This document shows positions 1 through 6,230 of a DNA stretch of 12,481 bases, piece after piece; the stretch's first letter is position 1; every line of letters starts with the position of its first letter. The position numbers and the translations under genes are program-made. Origin of the DNA: an uncultured Alistipes sp. (GTDB lineage: Bacteria; Bacteroidota; Bacteroidia; Bacteroidales; Rikenellaceae); contig CAAGGR010000086.1 of assembly GCA_900769445.1 (NCBI GenBank), positions 1 through 12,481 on the forward strand. The letters run 5' to 3'. Under the pieces are notes generated by a model, which searched no databases, had not been told where the DNA came from, and saw only the letters and a list, made by a program, of their open reading frames with translations.

Positions 1-21
1 GTCATTCTCGACCTCTCAATC

Positions 22-68
22 ATTGCCCCAAATGGGAAATACGCCAAGTATGTCCCATCTGGGGCAAT
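22..68. repeat. Long imperfect hairpin with GCCAA loop, copy 1 of a structured repeat
   Basis: Positions 22-42 pair with 48-68: 21 positions with two mismatches (A31/C59 and A38/G52), leaving the loop GCCAA at 43-47. In a minus-strand transcript the A31/C59 mismatch becomes a U-G pair. On the plus strand the hairpin is followed by TTCTTTAT, so it could act as a terminator for a gene left of the window. A second element with the same loop and a similar outer stem (TGGG...CCCA) starts at 12456, which suggests a dispersed repeat family rather than a one-off terminator. Confidence 0.7.
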
Positions 69-135
69 TTCTTTATCGAGGCCAAGCCTGACCCCTTCTG
101 ACAAGAAATTGGGTTGTGCGGTTGGGTGGCTTTTT

Positions 136-233
136 AAGACCACAGAGACGACAAAGACGAAAGAGACAACAACAAAATATAGCAACATTATTCTCTGTGG
201 TCTCTGTTATCCCTGCTGTCTCTGCCGTCCCCA
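136..233. repeat. Two opposed arrays of a degenerate 9-nt tandem repeat
   Basis: Positions 143-169 hold three units in a 9-nt period: CAGAGACGA, CAAAGACGA, AAGAGACAA. Positions 198-233 hold the reverse-complement register in the same 9-nt period: TGGTCTCTG, TTATCCCTG, CTGTCTCTG, CCGTCCCCA. The innermost parts form a perfect 12-bp inverted repeat, 137-148 with 192-203. Between the arrays is an A-rich spacer (about 170-190). One strand is therefore purine-rich on the left and pyrimidine-rich on the right, and a transcript could fold back over about 100 nt. No function is known to me. Confidence 0.6.
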
Positions 234-296
234 GTCTTTTTTCAAAAAAACTTAGAAATACTTAAAATTTTGCATATAATTACAAAAAAAAATTAT

Positions 297-304
297 TATA
301 TTTG
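297..304 (+). promoter_or_regulatory. Putative -7 element of the ROK-regulator promoter
   Basis: TATATTTG at 297-304 fits the Bacteroidota -7 consensus TAnnTTTG and lies 30 nt before the start codon at 335. A TTTG at 269-272 could serve as the -33 element, but the 24-nt spacer is longer than the usual 19-21 nt. The region is A/T-rich, so a chance match is possible. Confidence 0.4.
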
Positions 305-334
305 TAATATATTTACAGTTGCAAACAGATTTTT

Positions 335-1564
335 ATGATATCACTGGCAAAATTTTTTAATATTGATGAGTCGGAGAACCTTAAGGGTATCACTCATAAG
401 AATAACATTATAAAGCGAAATATCATCGCTTATATGGCGGTAAATGGCGAGTCTACGCTGTCGGAACTTACGCGAGAGTTGCATATCAGCGTACCTACTA
501 TGACAAAGCTCGTGCAGGAGCTTGCAGATGACCATATCGTCATCGACCTCGGCAAGGTGGAGACACCTGGTGGTCGTCGCCCTAACGTCTTTGGTTTGGC
601 AAACTCGGCAATCTATTTTGTCGGTATTAACGTCGGTCGTGATCATATGACTTATGTGGTTACAGACTTGCAGAATAATGTGATTAACGAGCATACAGAC
701 AATAGCTTTGAGCTTGTTGACCGTCCTCAGTGCTTGGAGCGCATCTGTCAGAATGTGGAGAGCTTCGTGGCTGGATGTGGTGTCGATAGAGAGAAGATTC
801 TTGGTGTCGGAGTCTCTATCGTGGGTCGCGTAAATCCTGAGACAGGACGTTCATATAAGTACTTCACATCGTCGGAGGAGTCGTTGACCGACATAATCTC
901 ATCGCGTATTGGTATTCGTGTGATGCTGGAGAATGACACCCGTGCGCGTTGCTATGCCGAGTATACTACGGGCAAGTCGAAGAACGAGAGCAATGTCATC
1001 TACCTCCATATGGGTCGTGGTGTGGCTATCGGTATCGTTATCGATGGCAAGTTGTATTATGGTAAGAATGGTTTTGCGGGCGAGTTTGGCCATATTCCAT
1101 TCTTCGATAATGAGATTATATGCGCTTGTGGTAAGAAGGGATGTCTTGAGACTGAGGTTTCGGGTATAGCTATCGAGGATAAGATTGTACACCTTATCCG
1201 CAATGGTGTTAACACCCACCTAAGAGAGATGTATGACCGTGGCGAGAGCATCCATATTAACGATATTATCGCAGCAGCGCGCAACGATGATAACCTCGCT
1301 ATTGAGCTTATAGAGGAGGCGGGCGAGAAGGTCGGTAAGGCGGTGGCCTTCCTTATTAATACCTTCAACCCTGAGACTGTTATCGTGGGTGGTAACCTTG
1401 CGCAAGCGGGTGAGTATCTGATGCTTCCATTGAAGTCGTCAACAAATAAGTATTCGCTAAACTTGGTTTATAAGGATACAAAGTTCCGTGTGTCGAAGAT
1501 GACTGATAGCGCGAATGCTTGGGGTGTGGCGATGCTTATCCGCAATAAGATTATCGGTTTGTAG
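335..1564 (+). CDS. ROK-family transcriptional regulator (NagC/XylR type)
   Basis: This is a sugar-responsive transcription factor of the ROK (repressor, ORF, kinase) family. Residues about 38-62 form a winged helix-turn-helix (STLSELTRELHISVPTMTKL). Residues 93-405 form the ROK kinase-like fold. The sugar-binding and zinc region is intact: GEFGH at 249-253 and CACGKKGC with Cys263, Cys265 and Cys270. Asn200-Asp201, the catalytic Asp site of ROK kinases, is kept. The phosphate-binding loops are degenerate: VGINVGRD replaces a GGT-type loop near 97-103, and HMGRGVAIG replaces GTGxGGG at 225-233. I therefore infer a ligand-sensing regulator, not a kinase. The 409-residue length is normal for the regulator class. 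The start is the first ATG after an A/T-rich leader. It is followed after 1 nt by an acetyltransferase gene, so the two are probably cotranscribed. The sugar ligand and target genes cannot be read from the sequence. Confidence 0.9.
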   Translation: MISLAKFFNIDESENLKGITHKNNIIKRNIIAYMAVNGESTLSELTRELHISVPTMTKLVQELADDHIVIDLGKVETPGGRRPNVFGLANSAIYFVGINVGRDHMTYVVTDLQNNVINEHTDNSFELVDRPQCLERICQNVESFVAGCGVDREKILGVGVSIVGRVNPETGRSYKYFTSSEESLTDIISSRIGIRVMLENDTRARCYAEYTTGKSKNESNVIYLHMGRGVAIGIVIDGKLYYGKNGFAGEFGHIPFFDNEIICACGKKGCLETEVSGIAIEDKIVHLIRNGVNTHLREMYDRGESIHINDIIAAARNDDNLAIELIEEAGEKVGKAVAFLINTFNPETVIVGGNLAQAGEYLMLPLKSSTNKYSLNLVYKDTKFRVSKMTDSANAWGVAMLIRNKIIGL

Positions 1565-1565
1565 T

Positions 1566-2081
1566 ATGTCTGGGGCTATGGAAAATATCACGCTTCGAGC
1601 CATCGAGCCTGCCGACTTGGAGGTGTTGTACCTCTGGGAGAACGATGCAGATGTATGGCGTGTGAGTGGTACTCTTGCCCCTGTGTCGCGCGATAGGTTG
1701 GCGCGTTTTATTAGTGAGCAGTGCTACGATATCTATGCCACGCGCCAGATGCGACTTATTGTCGATGTTGATGGCGTTATGGTGGGTAGCGTTGATATCT
1801 TCGACTTCGAGCCTCTTCATCGTCGCTTTGGTCTTGGAATACTTATATATGCCAATGAGCATCGTCGTAAGGGTTATGCTCGTAGAGTCATAGAGTTGGT
1901 GAAGGAGTATGCTCGCAAAACGCTGGACTTGAAGCAAATATGGGTAACTATAGATGAGGATAACCCTGCGAGTATCGCGCTGTTCGAGAGTTGTGGCTTT
2001 GTGTTATCGGCACGCAGAAAGGAGTGGATAAATCGCGCAGGGGTCTTTATTGATGAGTTGGAATATCAGTGTATGCTATAA
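1566..2081 (+). CDS. GNAT-family N-acetyltransferase (RimJ/RimL-like)
   Basis: This is an acetyl-CoA-dependent N-acetyltransferase of the GNAT fold, 171 residues from this start. The acetyl-CoA pyrophosphate loop is visible as EHRRKGYARRVIELV (98-112). It is preceded by the beta strand GLGILIYA (89-96) and followed by the typical DEDNPASIALFESCGF (130-145). The N-terminal ITLRAIEPADLEVLYLWEND matches the RimJ/RimL-like subclass, whose members modify proteins or small amines; the substrate here is unknown. The ATG at 1566 sits 1 nt after the ROK stop, while the ATG at 1578 would give a start (MENITLRAIEP) that looks more typical of the family. The frame is also open upstream to 1515, but that would overlap the ROK gene by 50 nt with no homologous-looking residues. 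An intrinsic terminator follows at once, so this is the last gene of the unit. Confidence 0.85.
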   Translation: MSGAMENITLRAIEPADLEVLYLWENDADVWRVSGTLAPVSRDRLARFISEQCYDIYATRQMRLIVDVDGVMVGSVDIFDFEPLHRRFGLGILIYANEHRRKGYARRVIELVKEYARKTLDLKQIWVTIDEDNPASIALFESCGFVLSARRKEWINRAGVFIDELEYQCML

Positions 2082-2091
2082 CGATTAGTTT

Positions 2092-2122
2092 AAGAAGTGG
2101 TCGACGAAGACCACTTTTTTTT
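2092..2122 (+). terminator. Rho-independent terminator after the acetyltransferase gene
   Basis: AAGTGGTC (2095-2102) pairs perfectly with GACCACTT (2109-2116) around the loop GACGAA. It can be extended by three weaker pairs and runs into an uninterrupted T tract to 2122. It starts 11 nt after the stop codon at 2081. Confidence 0.88.
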
Positions 2123-2152
2123 ATTGATTGTTCTCTATTCTATTTTTTTTCT

Positions 2153-2160
2153 TACCTTTG
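2153..2160 (+). promoter_or_regulatory. Putative fabD promoter, -7 element
   Basis: TACCTTTG at 2153-2160 is an exact, commonly used form of the Bacteroidota -7 element TAnnTTTG. A TTG at 2128-2130 lies 22 nt upstream and could be the -33 element. The preceding terminator makes a separate promoter necessary. The inferred transcript would begin near 2167, giving a leader of about 105 nt. Confidence 0.6.
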
Positions 2161-2187
2161 TCGGGAATTTTAGAACAATGCATAAAT

Positions 2188-2259
2188 TTTAGGGGGTATC
2201 TATAAATTAGGTAGAGCGATAGATATAGAACACCCTAAATATATTTACTAATTTATAGA
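2188..2259 (+). promoter_or_regulatory. Structured fabD 5' leader with two alternative folds
   Basis: Fold A is a perfect 12-bp helix, 2199-2210 with 2248-2259, enclosing 37 nt. Its right arm ends 13 nt before the fabD ATG, within the ribosome-landing region. Fold B pairs 2188-2194 (TTTAGGG) with 2233-2239 (CCCTAAA), and inside it 2197-2202 (TATCTA) with 2220-2225 (TAGATA). B uses bases 2199-2202 that A also needs, and it crosses the loop of A, so the two exclude each other. It could be a translation switch, an attenuator-like element or a chance feature of A/T-rich DNA. No known riboswitch class is recognised. Confidence 0.4.
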
Positions 2260-2272
2260 ACATTCTTTGAAA

Positions 2273-3154
2273 ATGAAACACGCATACGTTTTTCCTGGTC
2301 AGGGATCTCAGGCGGTGGGTATGGGTAAGGATATTTACGACAACGTACCTAAGGCAAAGGAACTTTTTGAGAAGGCTAACGAGATTCTTGGTTTCCGTAT
2401 CACAGATATCATGTTCGCAGGTACTCCTGAGGAGCTTAAGCAGACAAAGGTTACTCAGCCAGCAGTATTCCTTCACTCTGTAATCCTTGCGTTGGCACTC
2501 GATGTTAAGCCAGATGCTGTTGCGGGTCATTCGCTTGGTGAGTTCTCGGCTCTTGTAGTCTCTGGCGCCCTCTCTTTCGAGGATGGCTTGAAGCTTGTCT
2601 CTAAGCGCGCTATGGCTATGCAGAAGTGTTGCGAGCAGCAGCCTGGAGGTATGGCAGCGGTGCTTGGTCTTGATGATAAGAGCGTTGAGGATATCTGTGC
2701 CTCTGTTGATGGTGTTGTTATCGGAGCAAACTACAACTGCCCAGGTCAGCTTGTAATCTCTGGTGCGGATGCTGCGGTAGATGAGGCTTGCGAGAAGCTT
2801 AAGGCTGCGGGTGCGCGTCGTGCTTTGCGTCTTCCTGTGGGTGGCGCTTTCCACTCTCCACTTATGGAGCCAGCGCGTCAGGAGCTTGAGGCAGCTATTG
2901 CCGAGGCTAAGTTTATGACTCCAGTTTGCCCTGTGTACCAGAACGTTGATGCGCTACCATATACCGATCCTGAGGCTATAAAGACAAATCTTATTGCTCA
3001 GCTTACAGCTCCAGTTCGCTGGACTCAGATTGTTGAGAAGATGATTGCTGATGGCGTTACAGAGTTCACAGAGCTTGGCCCAGGTAATGTTCTTCAGGGC
3101 CTTGTTAAGAAGGTTAGTGCTGAGGTTGTAGCAGAGTCTAAGTCTACATTGTAG
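2273..3154 (+). CDS. fabD: Malonyl-CoA:ACP transacylase
   Basis: FabD transfers malonyl from CoA to acyl carrier protein in the cytoplasm, supplying the extender unit for type II fatty acid synthesis. The 293-residue length is standard. The N-terminus has the family GQGSQ motif (9-13). The nucleophile is Ser87 in GHSLGEFSAL. Arg112 is the carboxylate-binding arginine, His194 in GGAFHSPLM is the catalytic partner, and Gln243 matches the conserved active-site Gln. The C-terminal ELGPGNVLQGLV is also typical. The ATG at 2273 is chosen; a TTG six bases upstream in frame adds only two residues and is unlikely. The gene stands alone between a terminator and a shared convergent terminator, not in a fab cluster. 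It ends with tandem stops (TAGTAG). Codons lean to GCT, GGT, CTT and CGT more than in its neighbours, which suggests strong expression. Confidence 0.96.
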   Translation: MKHAYVFPGQGSQAVGMGKDIYDNVPKAKELFEKANEILGFRITDIMFAGTPEELKQTKVTQPAVFLHSVILALALDVKPDAVAGHSLGEFSALVVSGALSFEDGLKLVSKRAMAMQKCCEQQPGGMAAVLGLDDKSVEDICASVDGVVIGANYNCPGQLVISGADAAVDEACEKLKAAGARRALRLPVGGAFHSPLMEPARQELEAAIAEAKFMTPVCPVYQNVDALPYTDPEAIKTNLIAQLTAPVRWTQIVEKMIADGVTEFTELGPGNVLQGLVKKVSAEVVAESKSTL

Positions 3155-3171
3155 TAGCTTATATACCTAAT

Positions 3172-3210
3172 AATAAATGCCGTCAATGAATTTCGTTGAC
3201 GGCATTTATT
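3172..3210. terminator. Bidirectional terminator between fabD and the convergent lpxB operon
   Basis: AATAAATGCCGTCAATGAA (3172-3190) pairs with TTCGTTGACGGCATTTATT (3192-3210). There are 19 opposed positions, all complementary except T187-type position T3187/G3195, which is a G-U pair in the plus-strand RNA. The GC core sits inside flanking A/T pairs, so the arms themselves supply the U-rich tail in either direction. It lies 18 nt after the fabD stop and 20 nt after the stop of the minus-strand gene. Confidence 0.85.
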
Positions 3211-3229
3211 GTAATATGAGTTAAGTGCG

Positions 3230-3805
3230 TTACTTAATATCGAAGTTAAGCAGTGTCTTACCTGCAATGACCACCTTATAGTTATCTCCAGCCTTAACCT
3301 CGAACTCGGCAGGCGAGCCTAAGTAGATAAGGTCTCCAATACGGAGGGTCATGCACTCCGATAGGTGGCTTACGATGCGGTCGGGGCTAAAGCGTAGGTC
3401 GCTAAGGTTTATGCGAGCGCGCTCCTCGTCGTTGATATAGAATACCGCACCTTCGAGCATAGCATCGCGCTCGAGAGTCTCAAGTGATAGTGCTGAGGAG
3501 TGGTCGAAGCCTACAGCCTCATCCCAAGGAAGACCCTCAGTCTGAGCCTTACGTAGTTTATCCTTTGCTGTAAATGTAACGCCTGCCATAACGCCATCTA
3601 TGCAGCGCGAAGCAAAACGCTCAGATATGCACTTTGCCAATCGTGCATTCTTAAGCACGATATGTGGCGATGCCACGATGCGCCCCATATCGTTTGGGAT
3701 GTAGAAAGCATCATTGTTTCTAAGTAGTGCAGTATCTGCCTTGAGGTAGAACTGTGGCCTGTCGCCCCTTTCGGTGTAGTTGTTTATGATATTTATAAGT
3801 TTCAT
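3230..3805 (-). CDS. FAH-fold protein lacking the family's metal ligands (probable pseudoenzyme)
   Basis: The 191-residue protein resembles the C-terminal fold of fumarylacetoacetate hydrolases / acylpyruvate hydrolases. Supporting stretches are KADTALLRNNDAFYIP (22-37), GVTFTAKD (75-82), LPWDEAVGFDHSSA (92-105), and LRIGDLIYLGSP (154-165). In active relatives the Mg/Mn site is formed by two Glu in a YExE-type motif and an Asp in GxDFTARD. Aligned by eye, those positions here are Ser46, His48 and Thr77. The conserved Lys of the KGFDGSA motif is Val98, and Arg of FTARD is Lys81. The N-terminus is also shorter and lacks the usual VGxNYxxH start. I infer a non-catalytic FAH-fold protein or one with changed chemistry. 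It starts at the lpxB stop (TAATG, 1-nt overlap), so its translation is probably coupled to lpxB. Its role is unknown. The reading frame is intact and codon use looks normal, so it is not an obvious pseudogene. Confidence 0.8.
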   Translation of the reverse strand: MKLINIINNYTERGDRPQFYLKADTALLRNNDAFYIPNDMGRIVASPHIVLKNARLAKCISERFASRCIDGVMAGVTFTAKDKLRKAQTEGLPWDEAVGFDHSSALSLETLERDAMLEGAVFYINDEERARINLSDLRFSPDRIVSHLSECMTLRIGDLIYLGSPAEFEVKAGDNYKVVIAGKTLLNFDIK

Positions 3806-4929
3806 TATCTTAGCGTTTTAACTATATCCTTTGCAAAGCGCGCCGATGCACCGTCGCCACCCATCATAGAGCTTAGCTCCTCGAAGTCGCGCATCATACG
3901 TTCGCGCTCCGCACCATTGGGGAGAATATCTGCTAATGCCTTTGTTGCCTCCTCGATATCGAGCTTAGCGCGTACAATCTCCTTTACGGCCTCGCGTCTA
4001 AGATTGATGTTTACGAGCGAGATATATGGTATTCGCAAGAAGTATGGGCGTAGCTTCTCATAGAGCCATGGAATGTGATACAAGACTACCTCAGGGATGC
4101 CCATAAGTGCTGTCTCAAGGGTTGCTGTTCCCGATGTAACTACTGCTGCTATGGCGTGTGTTAGGGTCTGCTGTGTGCGGTTGTTGACGTAGCGCACAGG
4201 GCTGTCTGCAATATATTTGTCGTAGATAGCCTTATCTATCCAGGGTACTGCGGTAACCACAAACTGATACTCTGGAAAGCGTCGAGAGAGTGCTACCATA
4301 TCTGGGAGGTTTGACTTTATCTCCGATATGCGACTGCCCGCCAAGAGTGCCACGATAGGGCGGTTGTCCAATCCGCACTCGGCAATATACTCCTCACGCG
4401 ATGGGAATGTAGTGCGTCGCTCAGCAATATCATCTACCAATGGGTTACCAAAGAAGTGTGGCTCGATGCTGTGCGAACGGAAATACTCGGTCTCAAATGG
4501 GAAAATCGTGTATAGACGGTCTACATATTTGCGTAGGCTCTTTACTCTGCGCTCCTTCCATGCCCATACCTTTGGTGCGATGTAGTAGTAAACCTTGATA
4601 CCACGACTCTTCGCCCACTTGGCAATGCGGATATTGAAGGCTGGGTAATCTATGAGGATTATGACATCGGGAGAAAAGCGCTCGATGTCTGCCTTAACGT
4701 GGTCTATCTGTGTGAGTATCGTTTTGAGATTTTTAGCCACCTGCACGAAGCCAAAGAATGACATCTGCTTGTAGTGGTAGCGCATACTCTGCTCACCCGC
4801 GGTCTTTGCCATAAGGTCGCCACCGCAGAAACGGAACGAGGCCTTTGTATCCTCGTGTGCTATTTCGCGTATTAGCTTGCCACCATGCAAATCTCCCGAA
4901 GGCTCACCTGCTATAACATAGTATTTCAT
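3805..4929 (-). CDS. lpxB: Lipid-A-disaccharide synthase
   Basis: LpxB (GT19) joins UDP-2,3-diacylglucosamine and lipid X into the tetraacyl disaccharide 1-phosphate of lipid A, at the inner face of the cytoplasmic membrane. At 374 residues it is normal length. Visible motifs are GEPSGDLHGGKLI (8-20), ILIDYPAFNIRIA (91-103), the APKVWAWKERR segment (118-128), GNPLVDD (161-167), the nucleotide-sugar site LLAGSRISEIKSNLP (195-209), and SGTATLETALMGIPEVVLY (266-284). The later motif ISLVNINLRREAVKE (303-317) is slightly off the common ISLVNLIAGREVV form. It begins a two-gene unit: the downstream FAH-fold gene overlaps its stop by 1 nt. A TACCTTTG promoter element lies 23 nt upstream of the start, behind the terminator of the glycogen cluster, so it is transcribed independently. 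Confidence 0.96.
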   Translation of the reverse strand: MKYYVIAGEPSGDLHGGKLIREIAHEDTKASFRFCGGDLMAKTAGEQSMRYHYKQMSFFGFVQVAKNLKTILTQIDHVKADIERFSPDVIILIDYPAFNIRIAKWAKSRGIKVYYYIAPKVWAWKERRVKSLRKYVDRLYTIFPFETEYFRSHSIEPHFFGNPLVDDIAERRTTFPSREEYIAECGLDNRPIVALLAGSRISEIKSNLPDMVALSRRFPEYQFVVTAVPWIDKAIYDKYIADSPVRYVNNRTQQTLTHAIAAVVTSGTATLETALMGIPEVVLYHIPWLYEKLRPYFLRIPYISLVNINLRREAVKEIVRAKLDIEEATKALADILPNGAERERMMRDFEELSSMMGGDGASARFAKDIVKTLR

Positions 4930-4951
4930 ACCTTAATTGCTCTTTATTATA

Positions 4952-4959
4952 CAAAGGTA
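4952..4959 (-). promoter_or_regulatory. Putative lpxB promoter, -7 element
   Basis: On the minus strand 4959-4952 reads TACCTTTG, an exact Bacteroidota -7 element. It lies 22 nt before the lpxB ATG, implying a leader of roughly 15 nt. No clear TTTG -33 element is seen at the expected spacing, which falls in the terminator's T tract and stem. Confidence 0.6.
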
Positions 4960-4971
4960 CAAATAATTCCG

Positions 4972-5010
4972 AAAAAATAGAGCGCATCCACAATAAAGTG
5001 AATACGCTCT
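4972..5010 (-). terminator. Rho-independent terminator after the GH57 gene
   Basis: In the minus-strand transcript, 5010-4998 pairs with 4991-4979 in a 13-bp helix around a 6-nt loop. Two of the pairs are G-U, and these would be C-A mismatches if the plus strand were transcribed. Six U follow (4977-4972). The hairpin is therefore built for the minus direction and ends the glycogen cluster before lpxB. Confidence 0.92.
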
Positions 5011-5032
5011 GCTATTTCTATAGGTAAAACTC

Positions 5033-6214
5033 CTACTTTAGCTTGTTAAGCTCGATTTCGAAGTCTGCCAAGACATTCATATAGTTGATAAATGCCTCGT
5101 ATGCCGAGCCGTATGGGTTGAAGTAGGAGTGTACGTCGCCATCCGATAGCCACTTAGTCGCCATATAGTAGAAGTGGTCGGAGTTCTGCATAAAGTGCCA
5201 TACGAACTCGAAGTCCTTATTCTTGGCTTTCTTAACCACAGGTGCTAAGGCGTAGAGCTTCTTGAATGCCTCGTTTTGAAGGTCATTACCCAACCATGCT
5301 GTTACATCGCGCTCCTCGTCAGCCCACGACATAGCGTATGGGCAGTGTAGCACAGCCACTGGCTGGAGCTTCTTCGAGGCCTCGCTTACGGTTGCAAACT
5401 CCAACTCGCCAGTTGCAAGAAGAGCTGCAGGTAGTGCCTTTACAAAGTCGAAGATGCCTGTTGCTGCCTTCTGATGCTCGCCAAAGGTCTCATAGTCCAT
5501 AAAGAGGTTTACTACATCGCCATTCTCGGATGCTACCCACTGCGCGAACTTGTCGGCTGTAAGTGGCCACTCGCTCCAACCCTCGTTAGAGAAGCGGAAT
5601 GCGATATCGTCAGAGAGCTTGTAGTTGCGAAGCAACAGACGTAGCTTGTTGTCGATAGCGTCGGTATATACAAAGTTTGGCGACTTCCAGCCAAGGATAT
5701 GCTTTGCACCCTCAGCCAACATAGTCTTGAAGCCCATATCCTCGACCGCCTTAGCGATATCGTCGGAGTAGATAAGCTCGGTGTTGCGGAAGGCTGTAGG
5801 CTTAACGCCAAACTCCTCCTTTAGCATCTGAGAGTGGAGCTTAACCTCGTTCTTAAACTCCTCGACTGAGTATAGCGATGCCAATGAGTGTGAGTAGGTC
5901 TCGGCAAGGAACTCAACGCAGCCTGTAGCTGCGAGCCTCTTGAACGACTCCAAAACCTCTGGGGCGTATGCCTTGAACTGCTCAATTGCAGAGCCAGTGA
6001 TAGAGAATGAGCATTTGAAAGCACCCTTGTTCTGCTCGATAAGGCTTAGAAGTAGTGCGTTCATAGGTAGATAGCACTCGCGCGCCACCTTCTGCATAAT
6101 CGAACGATTAGTAAAGTCGTCGAGGTAGTTATGGTCGTTGCCCATCTGGAAGAAGCGATATGTCTTCAATCGCCAAGGCTGATGAACTTGAAAATAGAAA
6201 CAAACTGTCTTCAT
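5033..6214 (-). CDS. GH57 alpha-amylase-type glycoside hydrolase
   Basis: This cytoplasmic alpha-glucan-active enzyme of family GH57 has no signal peptide, so it acts on internal glycogen or maltodextrin. It has the family start with HQPWR at 11-15, the catalytic nucleophile Glu146 in FRNTELIYSDD (142-152), and the acid/base Asp240 in FMDYETFGEH (238-247). WADEERD (297-303) and the HFMQNSDHFYYM region (340-351) match the later conserved regions. At 393 residues it is the short form, smaller than GH57 branching enzymes (about 530) or 4-alpha-glucanotransferases, so amylase-like hydrolysis is the best guess; transferase activity is not excluded. It is the last gene of the cluster with the glycosyltransferase and debranching enzyme. 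It is separated from the glycosyltransferase by 209 bp, nearly all of it a MITE-like element, and is followed by a strong terminator. Confidence 0.92.
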   Translation of the reverse strand: MKTVCFYFQVHQPWRLKTYRFFQMGNDHNYLDDFTNRSIMQKVARECYLPMNALLLSLIEQNKGAFKCSFSITGSAIEQFKAYAPEVLESFKRLAATGCVEFLAETYSHSLASLYSVEEFKNEVKLHSQMLKEEFGVKPTAFRNTELIYSDDIAKAVEDMGFKTMLAEGAKHILGWKSPNFVYTDAIDNKLRLLLRNYKLSDDIAFRFSNEGWSEWPLTADKFAQWVASENGDVVNLFMDYETFGEHQKAATGIFDFVKALPAALLATGELEFATVSEASKKLQPVAVLHCPYAMSWADEERDVTAWLGNDLQNEAFKKLYALAPVVKKAKNKDFEFVWHFMQNSDHFYYMATKWLSDGDVHSYFNPYGSAYEAFINYMNVLADFEIELNKLK

Positions 6215-6230
6215 ATATATTGTTTTTTTT

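Larger units (their letters stand above)
1..334. other. Gene-free, repeat-rich intergenic region
   Basis: No convincing coding sequence is seen on either strand here. It holds, in order: a long hairpin (22-68) followed by a pyrimidine-rich tail; a weaker terminator-like stem in which AAGCC..ACCC (84-94) can pair with GGGTGGCTT (124-132) before a run of five T; two opposed arrays of a 9-nt degenerate repeat (136-233); and an A/T-rich stretch (about 240-334) carrying the likely promoter of the ROK gene. The hairpins may end a gene that lies left of the window. Which gene that is cannot be seen. Confidence 0.6.

Noticed and set aside
899..1219. Open frames on the strand opposite the ROK gene, and similar ones opposite other genes
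   Set aside because: They lie wholly within well-recognised genes, have low-complexity or unrecognisable products, and arise from the codon bias of the real gene.
1515..1565. N-terminal extension of the acetyltransferase to an ATG at 1515
   Set aside because: It would overlap the ROK gene by 50 nt, and the extra residues do not look like a GNAT N-terminus. The ATG at 1566 or 1578 fits the family start better.
2178..2192. Four-codon upstream reading frame (ATG CAT AAA TTT TAG) in the fabD leader
   Set aside because: Such short frames are expected by chance, and nothing such as a codon run suggests a regulatory leader peptide.
2267..2272. TTG start for fabD two codons upstream
   Set aside because: The ATG at 2273 gives the standard FabD N-terminus; the extension adds only Met-Lys.
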